Assembly (NCBI RefSeq): GCF_002355275.1
Contig: NZ_CP023449.1
Location: 4,628,001-4,692,000, forward strand
Length of the DNA stretch: 64,000 nt
Reading direction: 5' to 3'
Source of the DNA: Rhizorhabdus dicambivorans
GTDB taxonomy: Bacteria > Pseudomonadota > Alphaproteobacteria > Sphingomonadales > Sphingomonadaceae
Positions 17,830 to 26,630 of the stretch are shown here, piece by piece (the first letter of the stretch is position 1; every line of letters starts with the position of its first letter). A model generated the notes under the pieces. That model was not told the DNA's origin and did no database searches. It saw only the letters and a list, made by a program, of their open reading frames with translations. A program made the translations under genes and the position numbers.

Positions 17830-17843
17830 GGCCGGCGCTACCG

Positions 17844-19994
17844 ATGGCACGGGGCCTCGAAGCGGCAATGCTCGCGCAACAGGCGGAAATGCCGACCGTC
17901 TATGCGACCAGCCTGCCCGAACCAGTAATCTTTGCGGGCATCCAGTGGGGCCATGCGCTGGCCGCCTTCATGTTCGCGGCGCTGGTCGGCTGGCAGATGA
18001 CGGTGCGGACCGGCGGCCCCCGGCGGGTGGCGCTGACCCTGGCCTGCGGGCTCACCGCGCTGTGGTGTCTGCTTGTCGCGCGCTATGGCGCCGGCGGCAT
18101 ATCGTCGAGCGTGGCCAAGAGCCTTGCCGATGCCGCCTGGCTGGGCTTCCTGTTCGCGCTCCAGCCACCGACCGCGGCGGGCCGGCGCCGGCCCGTGATC
18201 CTCGCCATCTATGTGCTGCTGGGGACGCTGATCGTCGCCGCGATCGTGATCAAGCTGCTGCCGTTCGCCTTCACCGGCAGCCCGCGCATCCAGCAGGGCC
18301 TGTTCGTATCGGGGCAGGCGCTGCGCATATTGGTAACGATCGGCGGGCTCTGCCTGCTCCACAATCTCTACACCGCCGCTTCCCCCGAAGCGCGTTTCGG
18401 GCTCGGTTCCCCCATGCTGGCGCTGGCGGTGATGTGGGGCTTCGACCTCAACATCGCGACCGTCGCCTATCTGATCGACGGCTGGCCGATGGGGCTGTTC
18501 GCACTGCGCGGCATGCTGATGGTGCTGATCGCCCCGATGCTGGTCACCGTCAGCCGGCTGGCCACGCTCGATCGGGTCCGCGCGTCGCGCTCGGCGGGTT
18601 TCCAGACCCTGACCCTGGTGCTCAGCGGCGCCTATCTGGCGGCGATGGTGCTGACCGACAGGCTGCTCGCCCTGGGCGGCTATGAGCGATGGCTGCCCCA
18701 GCTCACCCTGGCGGCCGCCTTCTTCGCCTTCGCGCTGTCGCTGTTTCCGTCCACCCGCTATCGCCAGCGCTTCAAGAAGGCGCTCGGCCGTCACCTCTTC
18801 CACCATCGCTATGATTATCGCCTCGAATGGCGGCGCTTCACCGAAACGGTCGGCCAGCCGGGCGAGGCCGCGCCGCCGCTCGCCGAGCGCACCGTGAAGG
18901 CGATCGCCGACATCTTCGACTGCCCCGGCGGGCTGTTGCTGCTGCGCGGCCCGGACGGCGGGCTGGAGGCGTCGGCACGCTGGAACTGGCAGGAGCTGGA
19001 CGCGCCCGTCGCGGCGGCCGGACCCGATCTCGCCACCCTGCTCGAAGCCCAGGGCGACGTGATCGAGATCGCGCGCATCCGCCAGGGCGAGGAGCCGGCC
19101 GCGCTGCCCCTGGTTCCCGAATGGATGATCGCGGAGGAGGTCGCTTGGGCGATCGTGCCGCTGATCCATTTCGACCGGCTGGTCGGCGCGGTGCTGCTCG
19201 AACGGCCGCGCGAACCGCGCCTGCTCGATGATGAGGATCATGATCTGCTGCGGGTGGCGGGGCGGCAGGTTGCGAGCTATCTGGCGGAGGCGCGTGGACA
19301 GGAGGCGCTTTCGGATGCCCGCCGATTCGACGAGTTCAACCGCCGCTTCGCCTTCATCATGCACGACATCAAGAATCTCGTGAGCCAGCTCAGCCTGCTC
19401 GCGCGCAACGCCGAACGCCATGCCGACAAGCCGGAGTTCCGCGCCGACATGATCGACACGCTGCAGAATTCGGTGGGCAAGATGAACGATCTGCTCGCGC
19501 GCCTGTCCCAGCATCACCGCGCCCGCCCCGACGAGCCCGCGCCGCATTCGCTACGCCTGCTGGTCGAGGAAACCCTGCGCGACCGCGCCCGCGCCTATCC
19601 GGTACGCATCGTCAGCAAGGACGATGTGATGGCGACCGTCGATCCCGACCGGTTCGAACAGGCGCTCGGCCATCTCGTCCAGAATGCGATCGATGCCAGC
19701 GGCGGCGAACCGGTCGAGATCGTCATTGCCCGGCGCGGGCTGGAGGCGGTGGTCGAGGTCGCGGACAAGGGCTGCGGCATGTCGGCCGAGTTCATCCGCT
19801 CGCGGCTGTTCCATCCCTTTTCCTCGACCAAGGAGGGCGGCTTCGGCATCGGTGCCTATGAGGCGCGCGCGATCGTCGTCGGCATGGGCGGGCGGCTCAA
19901 CGTGCAGAGCCGCGAGGGCGAGGGCAGCCGCTTCACCATCACCCTGCCCATGGCCGCGCTGCTCAGCGGCACGATCGCGGGAGCCAGCGCATGA
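17844..19994 (+). CDS. prsK: XrtA/PEP-CTERM system histidine kinase PrsK
   Basis: A 716-residue membrane kinase. Residues 25-300 contain about eight to nine hydrophobic helices, 320-480 a GAF-like domain, and the kinase core follows: the phosphoacceptor His507 in FIMHDIKNLVSQL, the N-box HLVQNAIDASGG and the G-boxes in DKGCGMS and GFGIGAYEAR. MHDIKN in place of HExxN is the PrsK-type H-box. It begins 14 bases after the transferase and overlaps prsR by 4 bases (ATGA), so the three genes form one operon. Confidence 0.92.
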   Translation: MARGLEAAMLAQQAEMPTVYATSLPEPVIFAGIQWGHALAAFMFAALVGWQMTVRTGGPRRVALTLACGLTALWCLLVARYGAGGISSSVAKSLADAAWLGFLFALQPPTAAGRRRPVILAIYVLLGTLIVAAIVIKLLPFAFTGSPRIQQGLFVSGQALRILVTIGGLCLLHNLYTAASPEARFGLGSPMLALAVMWGFDLNIATVAYLIDGWPMGLFALRGMLMVLIAPMLVTVSRLATLDRVRASRSAGFQTLTLVLSGAYLAAMVLTDRLLALGGYERWLPQLTLAAAFFAFALSLFPSTRYRQRFKKALGRHLFHHRYDYRLEWRRFTETVGQPGEAAPPLAERTVKAIADIFDCPGGLLLLRGPDGGLEASARWNWQELDAPVAAAGPDLATLLEAQGDVIEIARIRQGEEPAALPLVPEWMIAEEVAWAIVPLIHFDRLVGAVLLERPREPRLLDDEDHDLLRVAGRQVASYLAEARGQEALSDARRFDEFNRRFAFIMHDIKNLVSQLSLLARNAERHADKPEFRADMIDTLQNSVGKMNDLLARLSQHHRARPDEPAPHSLRLLVEETLRDRARAYPVRIVSKDDVMATVDPDRFEQALGHLVQNAIDASGGEPVEIVIARRGLEAVVEVADKGCGMSAEFIRSRLFHPFSSTKEGGFGIGAYEARAIVVGMGGRLNVQSREGEGSRFTITLPMAALLSGTIAGASA

Positions 19995-21343
19995 GCAATG
20001 CCAAACCCCGCCTGCTGATCGTCGAGGACGACGAGGGCCTTCAGAAGCAGCTGCGCTGGGCCTATGAGGATTATGAGGTCATCTCGGCCACCACCAGGCA
20101 GGCCGCGATCGATGCGCTGCGCCATTATGAGCCGAATGTGGTGACGCTCGACCTGGGCCTGCCGCCCGATCCGGACGGCACCAGCGAGGGCTTCGCCACG
20201 CTGGACGCGATCCTCGCGCTGAAGCCCGATACCAAGGTGATCGTCGCCTCGGGCCATGGCGCGCGGGAAGGGGCGCTGCGCGCGGTCGCGGCGGGCGCCT
20301 ATGACTATTACCACAAGCCGGTCGACATCGACGAGCTGGGCCTGATCGTCGCGCGCGCCTTCCACCTGCACGATCTGGAGCGGGAAAATGCCCGGCTCCA
20401 GGCGCAGGGCGACGGCGGGGAAAGCGGCCTGCTCACCAACGATCCGGCGATGCTCAAGGTGGTCCGCACGATTGAGCGGGTGGCGAACACCGATGTCTCG
20501 GTGATGCTGCTCGGCGCCAGCGGCACCGGCAAGGAGGTGCTCGCGCGCATGCTCCACCAGGCGAGCAAGCGTAGCGGAGGCGCCTTCGTCGCGATCAACT
20601 GCGCCGCGATCCCCGAGAACCTGCTTGAGGCCGAACTGTTCGGCTATGAGAAGGGCGCCTTCACCGGCGCGATCAAGACCACCGAAGGCAAGATCGAACT
20701 GGCGCAGGGCGGCACCCTGTTCCTCGACGAGGTGGGCGACATCCCGCTGCCGCTCCAGGTCAAGCTGCTGCGCTTCCTGCAGGAGCGGGTGATCGAGCGG
20801 ATCGGCAGCCGCAAGACGATCCCCGTCGATACGCGGATCGTCTGCGCGACCCACCAGGATCTCGACGCGATGATCGCCGAGACGCGCTTCCGCGAGGATC
20901 TCTACTACCGCCTCGCCGAGATCGTGGTGCGCATCCCGCCCCTGTCGCAGCGGCCCGGCGACGCGCTGCTGATCGCCCGAGCGCTGCTTCGCCGCCTCGC
21001 CCGCGAGATGGATTCGCACGTCAAGGGTTTCGCGCCCGACGCGCTCGCCGCGATCGACGGCTGGAGCTGGCCCGGCAACGTCCGCGAACTGGAGAACAAG
21101 CTGAAGCGCGCGGTGATCATGGCCGACGGCAAGCTGGTGACGGCCGAAGACCTCGATCTGACGCCGGACCGCGAGGACGGCGGCTATCTCAACCTCAAGG
21201 CCGTCCGCGAGGCCGCCGACCGCGCCGCCATCACCCGCGCCATCGCGCGCAGCGAGGGCAATATATCGAGCGCGGCGAAGATGCTGGGGATCAGCCGGCC
21301 GACCCTCTACGATCTGCTGAAGCAGTACGCGATCGAGGCGTGA
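19991..21343 (+). CDS. prsR: PEP-CTERM-box response regulator PrsR (sigma-54 activator)
   Basis: A 450-residue NtrC-type regulator. Receiver domain 1-130 with Asp54 (TLDLGLPPD); AAA+ domain about 145-380 with Walker A GASGTGKE, the sigma-54 loop GAFTGA and Walker B GGTLFLDEVGD; Fis-type helix-turn-helix at the end (SAAKMLGISRPTLYDLLKQY). Together with PrsK it is known from comparative genomics to accompany exosortase XrtA loci. The exosortase and its substrates are not in this window. Confidence 0.92.
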   Translation: MSNAKPRLLIVEDDEGLQKQLRWAYEDYEVISATTRQAAIDALRHYEPNVVTLDLGLPPDPDGTSEGFATLDAILALKPDTKVIVASGHGAREGALRAVAAGAYDYYHKPVDIDELGLIVARAFHLHDLERENARLQAQGDGGESGLLTNDPAMLKVVRTIERVANTDVSVMLLGASGTGKEVLARMLHQASKRSGGAFVAINCAAIPENLLEAELFGYEKGAFTGAIKTTEGKIELAQGGTLFLDEVGDIPLPLQVKLLRFLQERVIERIGSRKTIPVDTRIVCATHQDLDAMIAETRFREDLYYRLAEIVVRIPPLSQRPGDALLIARALLRRLAREMDSHVKGFAPDALAAIDGWSWPGNVRELENKLKRAVIMADGKLVTAEDLDLTPDREDGGYLNLKAVREAADRAAITRAIARSEGNISSAAKMLGISRPTLYDLLKQYAIEA

Positions 21344-21355
21344 TCGACCATCACC

Positions 21356-21440
21356 CCAGCAAAAGCTGGCATCCATGTCTTTCTTCACATGAGATGGCAT
21401 CCGGGGAGAGAACAGACATGGATGCCAGCCTTCGCTGGCA
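21356..21440. repeat. REP-like pair of inverted palindromes
   Basis: Two hairpin units in opposite orientation. Unit 1: CCAGC-AAAA-GCTGG at 21356-21369; unit 2: TGCCAGC-CTTC-GCTGGCA at 21423-21440. They are joined by a perfect 16-base inverted repeat, 21365-21380 against 21414-21429. The arrangement resembles BIME elements found between sphingomonad genes. Confidence 0.8.
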
Positions 21441-21472
21441 TGACAGGGAGAGTTTGATTATTCGCCCCATCC

Positions 21473-22297
21473 ATGACCGATCCCGCCCTTCTCGCCCGCA
21501 TCGCCGACGCGCTCGACCGTCTCGCGCCGCCGCCCGCGCCGCATGCCGATCCCGCCGCGCACCCCGCCTATGTCTGGCGCGACCATGGCCTGGCCGAGAC
21601 CCGTGCCTTCGCACCGCTGCCGATCGAGCTGCTGGCCGGGATCGACAGCCAGAAAGCCGCGCTGCTCGACAACGCCCGGCGGCTGGCGACGGGGGCTGCG
21701 GCGCACGACGTGCTGCTGTGGGGCGCGCGCGGGGCGGGCAAATCGGCGCTGGTCAAGGCCACCGTGGGCCATTTGCGGGGCGAAGGGTGCGACATCGCCC
21801 TGATCGAGATACCGGGCGACCGGATCGGTGACCTGCCCCGCCTGTTCGATCTGATCGCCGATGTGCCGCGCGCCTTCATCCTGTTCCTCGACGATCTCGG
21901 CTTCGACGATGCCGCCGGATCGCAGGGGCCACGTATCCTGCGCTCGATGCTGGAGGGCGGCGCCGAGGCGCGGCCGGCCAATGCCCGGCTCCACGTCACC
22001 GCCAACCGCCGCCACATCGTCTCGCGCGACCTGCGCGAGCAGGACAGCCCTATCAACCCGCGCGACGTAGTCGACGACAAGCTGGCGCTGGCCGACCGCT
22101 TCGGCCTGTCGCTGGGCTTCCATGTCTGCGACCAGGACAGCTATGTCGCGATGGTCCGCGGCTATGCCGACCGCTTCGGCCTCGACTTCGAACCGCTCGA
22201 CGCGATCGCCTGGGCCACCCAGCGCGGCAGCCGCTCAGGGCGCGTCGCCTGGCAATATGTGGTGGAACTGGCCGGGCGGGCGGGGAAGAGCGTTTAG
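21473..22297 (+). CDS. DUF815 family P-loop ATPase
   Basis: A 274-residue AAA+-like protein. Walker A WGARGAGKSALVKA lies near residue 84, Walker B FILFLDDLGFDD near 136, and a sensor-like LHVTANRRHIV near 177. The SQKAALLDNARRLATGAAAHD lead-in is typical of DUF815 proteins. Biochemical function is not established. It follows a REP-like element that separates it from prsR and converges closely on the protease gene (1 base between stops). Confidence 0.88.
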   Translation: MTDPALLARIADALDRLAPPPAPHADPAAHPAYVWRDHGLAETRAFAPLPIELLAGIDSQKAALLDNARRLATGAAAHDVLLWGARGAGKSALVKATVGHLRGEGCDIALIEIPGDRIGDLPRLFDLIADVPRAFILFLDDLGFDDAAGSQGPRILRSMLEGGAEARPANARLHVTANRRHIVSRDLREQDSPINPRDVVDDKLALADRFGLSLGFHVCDQDSYVAMVRGYADRFGLDFEPLDAIAWATQRGSRSGRVAWQYVVELAGRAGKSV

Positions 22298-22298
22298 T

Positions 22299-24014
22299 CT
22301 AACCGAAGTCCGCGACGCCAAACGCCTGCGGGGCGATCCCAACGACCACTATCGCGGAATCGATCATGCCACCGCCATTGCTGGCATAGAAAAGATAGGT
22401 GTCGGCCCCCACGGCCAGCGCCGCCACCTCGCCATTACCCTCTCGATTGTCGAGCAGTTGCTGGGCCGTCGTCGCGGCGGCGCCCGCATTTGCCTGGGCC
22501 GCGCCGGTCAGTATCGCAGCAGGCGCAAAGCCGATCGCGACCCAGTCGGTCCCATCGGTGAAATCCAGGATTCGATCGGGCTGGGCGAGCGGCGAGCCCG
22601 ACCCGCCGACCACGAAAAGATCGTTGCCGTCGCCGCCGCTCAATATGTCCTCGCCGAGATCGCCGGAGAGGATGTCGTTGCCGGTACCGCCACTGATTGA
22701 ATCCGCACCCTGGCCGCCACGCAGCGAATCGTCGCCATCGCCTCCGCTGATGACATCCGATCCCAGGTTCCCGTTGACGGTGTCGTTGCCCGCTCCGCCG
22801 AAGATGCTGTCGTCGCTGCCACCGCCGTTGATGCGATCCGAGCCCTCGCCGCCGTCCAGCATGTCGTTGCCGGCATTGCCCTGGAGATAATCGCTTCCAG
22901 CTCCTCCCGAGAGGCTGTCCTCCCCGTCCGCCCCGCCCGATGCGGCACGGCCGTAGAGATGGTCGTTGCCCGCCCCCCCGACGAGCGTGTCGGCGCCCTC
23001 ATAGCCGAAGATGTCGTCGTGCCCGTCGCTGCCGAGCAGACGGTTGGCGACTGCATTGCCGTAGATCAGGTCATCGCCACCGCCCCCGGTGGCGTTTTCG
23101 ATCATCGTCTCCGAGAAGATCGCGACGGTGAAATAGTCAACCTTCACGACCTCCCCCTGCCGATCGAAGGTTATGAGAGGATCCCCCAGCGCACTCCAAC
23201 TGCCGGATTCCAGATCGATCACGGCTTCTTCCGTGGATGAATTCCAGATGATCGTATCGTTGCCGCCGCTGTCGTAGATCGTCTCGAAATATTGGGACCC
23301 CGAATTGAACACATATTCGTTGTCGTCGGTGTTGAACGGCCTGGCGCCGTAGAGCGCCTGGACCGCCTCGATATCCAGCTGCATCGGCGTGGTCGGCAGA
23401 TAGCTGATGCCGTAATCCGAGGCGGGCAAATCCGAATAGAGATTATAGGACATCACCGTGCTGTTCACGGAGTCCAGCTCGGGATCCAATATCTGCTCGT
23501 TGAGAGTGGAGCTTTCGAAGGGATGCTTCAGGCCCAGGGCATGGCCGACTTCGTGCAGCAGGGTGAAGAGCCCGAACGACCCCCGCTCGAAGCCGCCGAA
23601 ATCCGTGGTGCTATCGAGCCATATGTCACCCGCTGCCGGGCCACTGGATGGGAGATAGGCGTGTGCTGCAGCGTCTTCATCCCTGGTATAGGCAAATCGA
23701 ATGTCACCTACATTTGCCCCGGTATCGCTGGTCGCGGCGAAGCTGATATTGGCGTAGCGGCTCCACAGCTGAAGCGCCGTAACCGCCCCCGTGGCCGCCG
23801 CCGCATCGAGCGGGATCACGCCTCCCGTCGAAGGCTCGTTCAACGGGGAATAGGGGTTGGCCCAGTTGCCAGCGTTGATCGGGAAGCTGTAGGTCAGCGA
23901 TGTCGTCGCGCCCGTGGCGACCCACCGGCTACCATGAGTCAGTGAAGACAGGTCGGGATCCGCCGGCAGGGTAATGCGTTCGGCCGTGACGGAGTTGCTG
24001 GTCGGCGTCGACAT
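22299..24014 (-). CDS. M10 (serralysin-like) metalloprotease with RTX repeats
   Basis: A 571-residue secreted zinc protease. The zinc site HEVGHALGLKH is complete (His154, Glu155, His158, His164), followed by the Met-turn in STVMSYN near 188. Residues about 305-480 contain calcium-binding RTX nonapeptides of the GGxGxDxhx type. There is no N-terminal signal peptide, as expected for type I secretion with an uncleaved C-terminal signal. No ABC exporter or membrane-fusion gene lies nearby, so it must use a remote type I system. No PEP-CTERM motif is present. Confidence 0.92.
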   Translation of the reverse strand: MSTPTSNSVTAERITLPADPDLSSLTHGSRWVATGATTSLTYSFPINAGNWANPYSPLNEPSTGGVIPLDAAAATGAVTALQLWSRYANISFAATSDTGANVGDIRFAYTRDEDAAAHAYLPSSGPAAGDIWLDSTTDFGGFERGSFGLFTLLHEVGHALGLKHPFESSTLNEQILDPELDSVNSTVMSYNLYSDLPASDYGISYLPTTPMQLDIEAVQALYGARPFNTDDNEYVFNSGSQYFETIYDSGGNDTIIWNSSTEEAVIDLESGSWSALGDPLITFDRQGEVVKVDYFTVAIFSETMIENATGGGGDDLIYGNAVANRLLGSDGHDDIFGYEGADTLVGGAGNDHLYGRAASGGADGEDSLSGGAGSDYLQGNAGNDMLDGGEGSDRINGGGSDDSIFGGAGNDTVNGNLGSDVISGGDGDDSLRGGQGADSISGGTGNDILSGDLGEDILSGGDGNDLFVVGGSGSPLAQPDRILDFTDGTDWVAIGFAPAAILTGAAQANAGAAATTAQQLLDNREGNGEVAALAVGADTYLFYASNGGGMIDSAIVVVGIAPQAFGVADFG

Positions 24015-24134
24015 GTTTTCCCCTGCTCGCCGGATCGGCCGTTCCCGCTGCCGCGGCTACCGTAGGGGCATAGGGCGGGAAGCGCCGCCGCTCCATCCGC
24101 GATATCACCATATCGGAGGAAAAAAGGGAGAGGG

Positions 24135-25565
24135 CTACGCCGCCGCTGGCAGCCTGAGGCGTACCTGCAGTCCGCCGAGATCCTCGCTTTCCTCGAGCGT
24201 GATGGTTCCGCCATAGATGCCGATCACGTCGCGCACGATTGCGAGGCCGAGGCCGGTCCCGGGCTTGCCGGTGTCGAGCCGGGCGCCGCGCTCGAACAGC
24301 TTGCCGCGTTCGGCTTCGGGGATGCCGGGGCCGTCATCCTCGATCAATATCTCGACGACGTTCGGCTTTCGGTTGGCGGGGAAGTCGGCGATCTCGCGCA
24401 CCACCGTCACGAACACCCGGCCCTGGCCATATTTGGCGGCATTCTCGATCAGGTTGCCGAGAATCTCGTCGAGGTCCTGCCGCTCGACATGGACCGTCGC
24501 CTTCTGGTCGCCGGCAAGATCGACCGTGACGTGCCGGTGCATCCGGCTCATCGCCCGCTCGACCGCCTTGAGCGACGGCCAGACTTCCGAACGGGCCTGG
24601 GCGTTCGCGCGGCGGCCGACCGCGCGGGCACGGGCGAGATGGTGATCGACCTGCCGGCGCATCGTCGTGGTCGACCGGATGACGGTCTCGGCCAGCTCCG
24701 GGCCACCGGCGGTGGCCTCGTTCATCAGCACGGTCAGCGGGGTCTTGAGCGCATGGGCGAGATTGCCGGCGTGGCGGCGCGCCTCCTCGGCCTGGCGTTC
24801 ATTGTGGGTCAGCAGGTCGTTGAGTTCCTCGACCAGCGGACGGACCTCGTTCGGGAACTGCGCCTCGATCCGCGAGCTGGTGCCGGCGCTGACCTTGGCG
24901 ACGGCGCGGCGCAGGCTGCGCAGCGGCCAGAGGCCATAGGTCGCCTGCAGCGCAGCCAGGATGATCAGCCCCAGCCCGAGGATCGCAAAGGAGCGCACCA
25001 GCGTCCGCCGCAACACGGCGATCTGCTCATTGAGCCCGGCCCGGCTGGCGGCGACCTGGAAGCGCCATTCGACCGGCGATCCCGGCAGCCGTATCTCGCG
25101 GTCGAGGATGCGCAGCGGCTCCCCGCCGAACTCGTCGCTGTCGGCGACATGGAGGGTCTGGCCGTCATGCTTCTCGCCCTGGCGCAGCGCCCGGTCCCAC
25201 AGCGATCGGGAACGGAACGGCTCGTGCGTCGGCGCCGAGACCTGCCAGTAGAGGCCCGAATAGGGCTCCAGGAAGCGCTGGTCGCCGAGCGGCCGGTTGA
25301 AGCGCACCTCCCCGTCGGGGCCGATCTCGGCCGAGCCGATCATCGCAGTCAGCACATATTCGAGCTGGGCGTCGAAATTGCGGGTGATCGCCTCGCTGAG
25401 CACGCGATCGAGCGCGAAGCCGCCGCCGACCAGCAGCACGCTGATCCACAGCGCCGCGATCGAGATCATGCGGCGGGTGAGCGAGCCCGTGGACGCGCCC
25501 GCAGTGTGGCGCCGTTTCAGGAACCAGGCGCGCGCGGCGGCGAGGCCTCGCTTAAGCCGGGTCAT
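24135..25565 (-). CDS. Two-component sensor histidine kinase (PhoQ-like)
   Basis: A 476-residue membrane kinase with two helices (about 33-53 and 185-205) around a periplasmic sensor, a HAMP-like linker, the H-box NLAHALKTPLTVLM, and an ATPase domain with NLIENAAKYG, DDGPGIP and GTGLGLAIV. ATG 25565 gives a 14-base overlap with the regulator gene; the frame to 25604 would extend deep into it. It is the last gene of a PepSY-regulator-kinase operon. Confidence 0.92.
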   Translation of the reverse strand: MTRLKRGLAAARAWFLKRRHTAGASTGSLTRRMISIAALWISVLLVGGGFALDRVLSEAITRNFDAQLEYVLTAMIGSAEIGPDGEVRFNRPLGDQRFLEPYSGLYWQVSAPTHEPFRSRSLWDRALRQGEKHDGQTLHVADSDEFGGEPLRILDREIRLPGSPVEWRFQVAASRAGLNEQIAVLRRTLVRSFAILGLGLIILAALQATYGLWPLRSLRRAVAKVSAGTSSRIEAQFPNEVRPLVEELNDLLTHNERQAEEARRHAGNLAHALKTPLTVLMNEATAGGPELAETVIRSTTTMRRQVDHHLARARAVGRRANAQARSEVWPSLKAVERAMSRMHRHVTVDLAGDQKATVHVERQDLDEILGNLIENAAKYGQGRVFVTVVREIADFPANRKPNVVEILIEDDGPGIPEAERGKLFERGARLDTGKPGTGLGLAIVRDVIGIYGGTITLEESEDLGGLQVRLRLPAAA

Positions 25566-26214
25566 CCAGCGAATAGCCAAGCCCGCGGATCGTGGTGATG
25601 ACATCCTGGCCCAGCTTCTTGCGGATGCGGGTCACGAACACCTCGATCGTGTTCGAATCGCGGTCGAAATCCTGATCGTAGATATGTTCGATCAGCTCGG
25701 TGCGGCTCACCACCTTGCCCTTGTGATGGAGCAGATAGCTGAGCAGCTTATATTCCTGCGCGGTCAGCTTCACCGGCTCGCCCGCCAGCGTCACCTTGCC
25801 GCTGCGCGTGTCGAGGCGGACGTCGCCTGCCGTCAGTTCCGACGAGGCGTTGCCCGAGGCGCGGCGGATCAGCGCGCGGAGGCGTGCGATCAGCTCCTCG
25901 GTCTGGAAGGGCTTGGCGAGATAGTCGTCGGCGCCGGCATCCAGCCCGGCCACCTTGTCCGACCAGCTGTCGCGCGCGGTCAGCACCAGCACCGGCGTAT
26001 CGCGGCCTTCGCGGCGCCAACGGTCGAGCACGGTCAGGCCGTCGACCTCGGGCAGGCCAAGATCGAGGATGATCGCGTCATAGGCTTCGGTGGAACCAAG
26101 GAAATGGCCGTCCTCGCCATCGGTGGCGAGGTCGATCGCATAGCCCGCGCCCTCCAGCGTGGCACGGAGCTGCCGGCCCAGATTGGGCTCATCCTCGACG
26201 ATCAGGACGCGCAT
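25552..26214 (-). CDS. OmpR/PhoB-family response regulator
   Basis: A 220-residue regulator: receiver domain with VLIVEDEPNLG, phosphoacceptor region AIILDLGLPEVDGL and the Lys of DDYLAKPF; then a winged helix with LTAQEYKLLSYLLHHKG, DQDFDRDSNTIEVFVTRIRKK and TIRGLGYSL. These resemble PhoP/QseB regulators. It is co-transcribed with the kinase downstream (overlapping) and the PepSY-like gene upstream (19-base gap). Confidence 0.94.
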   Translation of the reverse strand: MRVLIVEDEPNLGRQLRATLEGAGYAIDLATDGEDGHFLGSTEAYDAIILDLGLPEVDGLTVLDRWRREGRDTPVLVLTARDSWSDKVAGLDAGADDYLAKPFQTEELIARLRALIRRASGNASSELTAGDVRLDTRSGKVTLAGEPVKLTAQEYKLLSYLLHHKGKVVSRTELIEHIYDQDFDRDSNTIEVFVTRIRKKLGQDVITTIRGLGYSLDDPA

Positions 26215-26233
26215 GGGACTATCCCCTTTATGT

Positions 26234-26542
26234 TTATTGACCGACCCGACCGACTTCGCGGCCGGTGCGGCCGTCCATGTCCATCCATATCACCGAACCG
26301 CCGCGCTGAAACTTGAAACGGTAGCGTCCGGTTCCCGGATCGAATTCCGATCCGATCATCTGGCCGTCGACCCGACCCTGCGCGCGCGCGCGCATCTCCT
26401 GATAGGGGATATATTCGCCCGAACGGACGCCGTTGCGCAGCGCATCCTGCTCGGGCACGCGATTCCGCTCCGCCGAGGCGGGGGATGCGGCAACGAAAAG
26501 CAGCGCCGACAAAAGGGCGACGAGGGGTTTACGCATTGACAT
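26234..26542 (-). CDS. PepSY-like periplasmic protein
   Basis: A 102-residue exported protein with signal peptide (residues 3-25, ending ASPASA). The mature part, with IPYQEMRARAQGRVDGQMIG and RYRFKFQRGGSVIWMDMDGR, matches the size and pattern of PepSY-type domains that often precede two-component genes and may modulate the sensor. It is probably the first gene of the regulator-kinase operon. A second in-frame ATG at 26536 is possible. Confidence 0.78.
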   Translation of the reverse strand: MSMRKPLVALLSALLFVAASPASAERNRVPEQDALRNGVRSGEYIPYQEMRARAQGRVDGQMIGSEFDPGTGRYRFKFQRGGSVIWMDMDGRTGREVGRVGQ

Positions 26543-26630
26543 GGGCTATTGGCATAGGGTCAGGGGCTTGAATAGGGCATGAATGTTCCTGCCCTGGCGA
26601 AAATCTCCCATTGTTGCACCGCGAAGACAC

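Noticed and set aside
22299-22360. C-terminus of the M10 protease as a PEP-CTERM sorting tail for the nearby PrsK/PrsR system
   Set aside because: It ends in a type I secretion-like tail and has neither the Pro-Glu-Pro motif nor a hydrophobic helix with basic end.
23929-24214. Small minus-strand frames between the protease and the kinase
   Set aside because: Overlap the protease start or the kinase end out of frame and lack a ribosome site.
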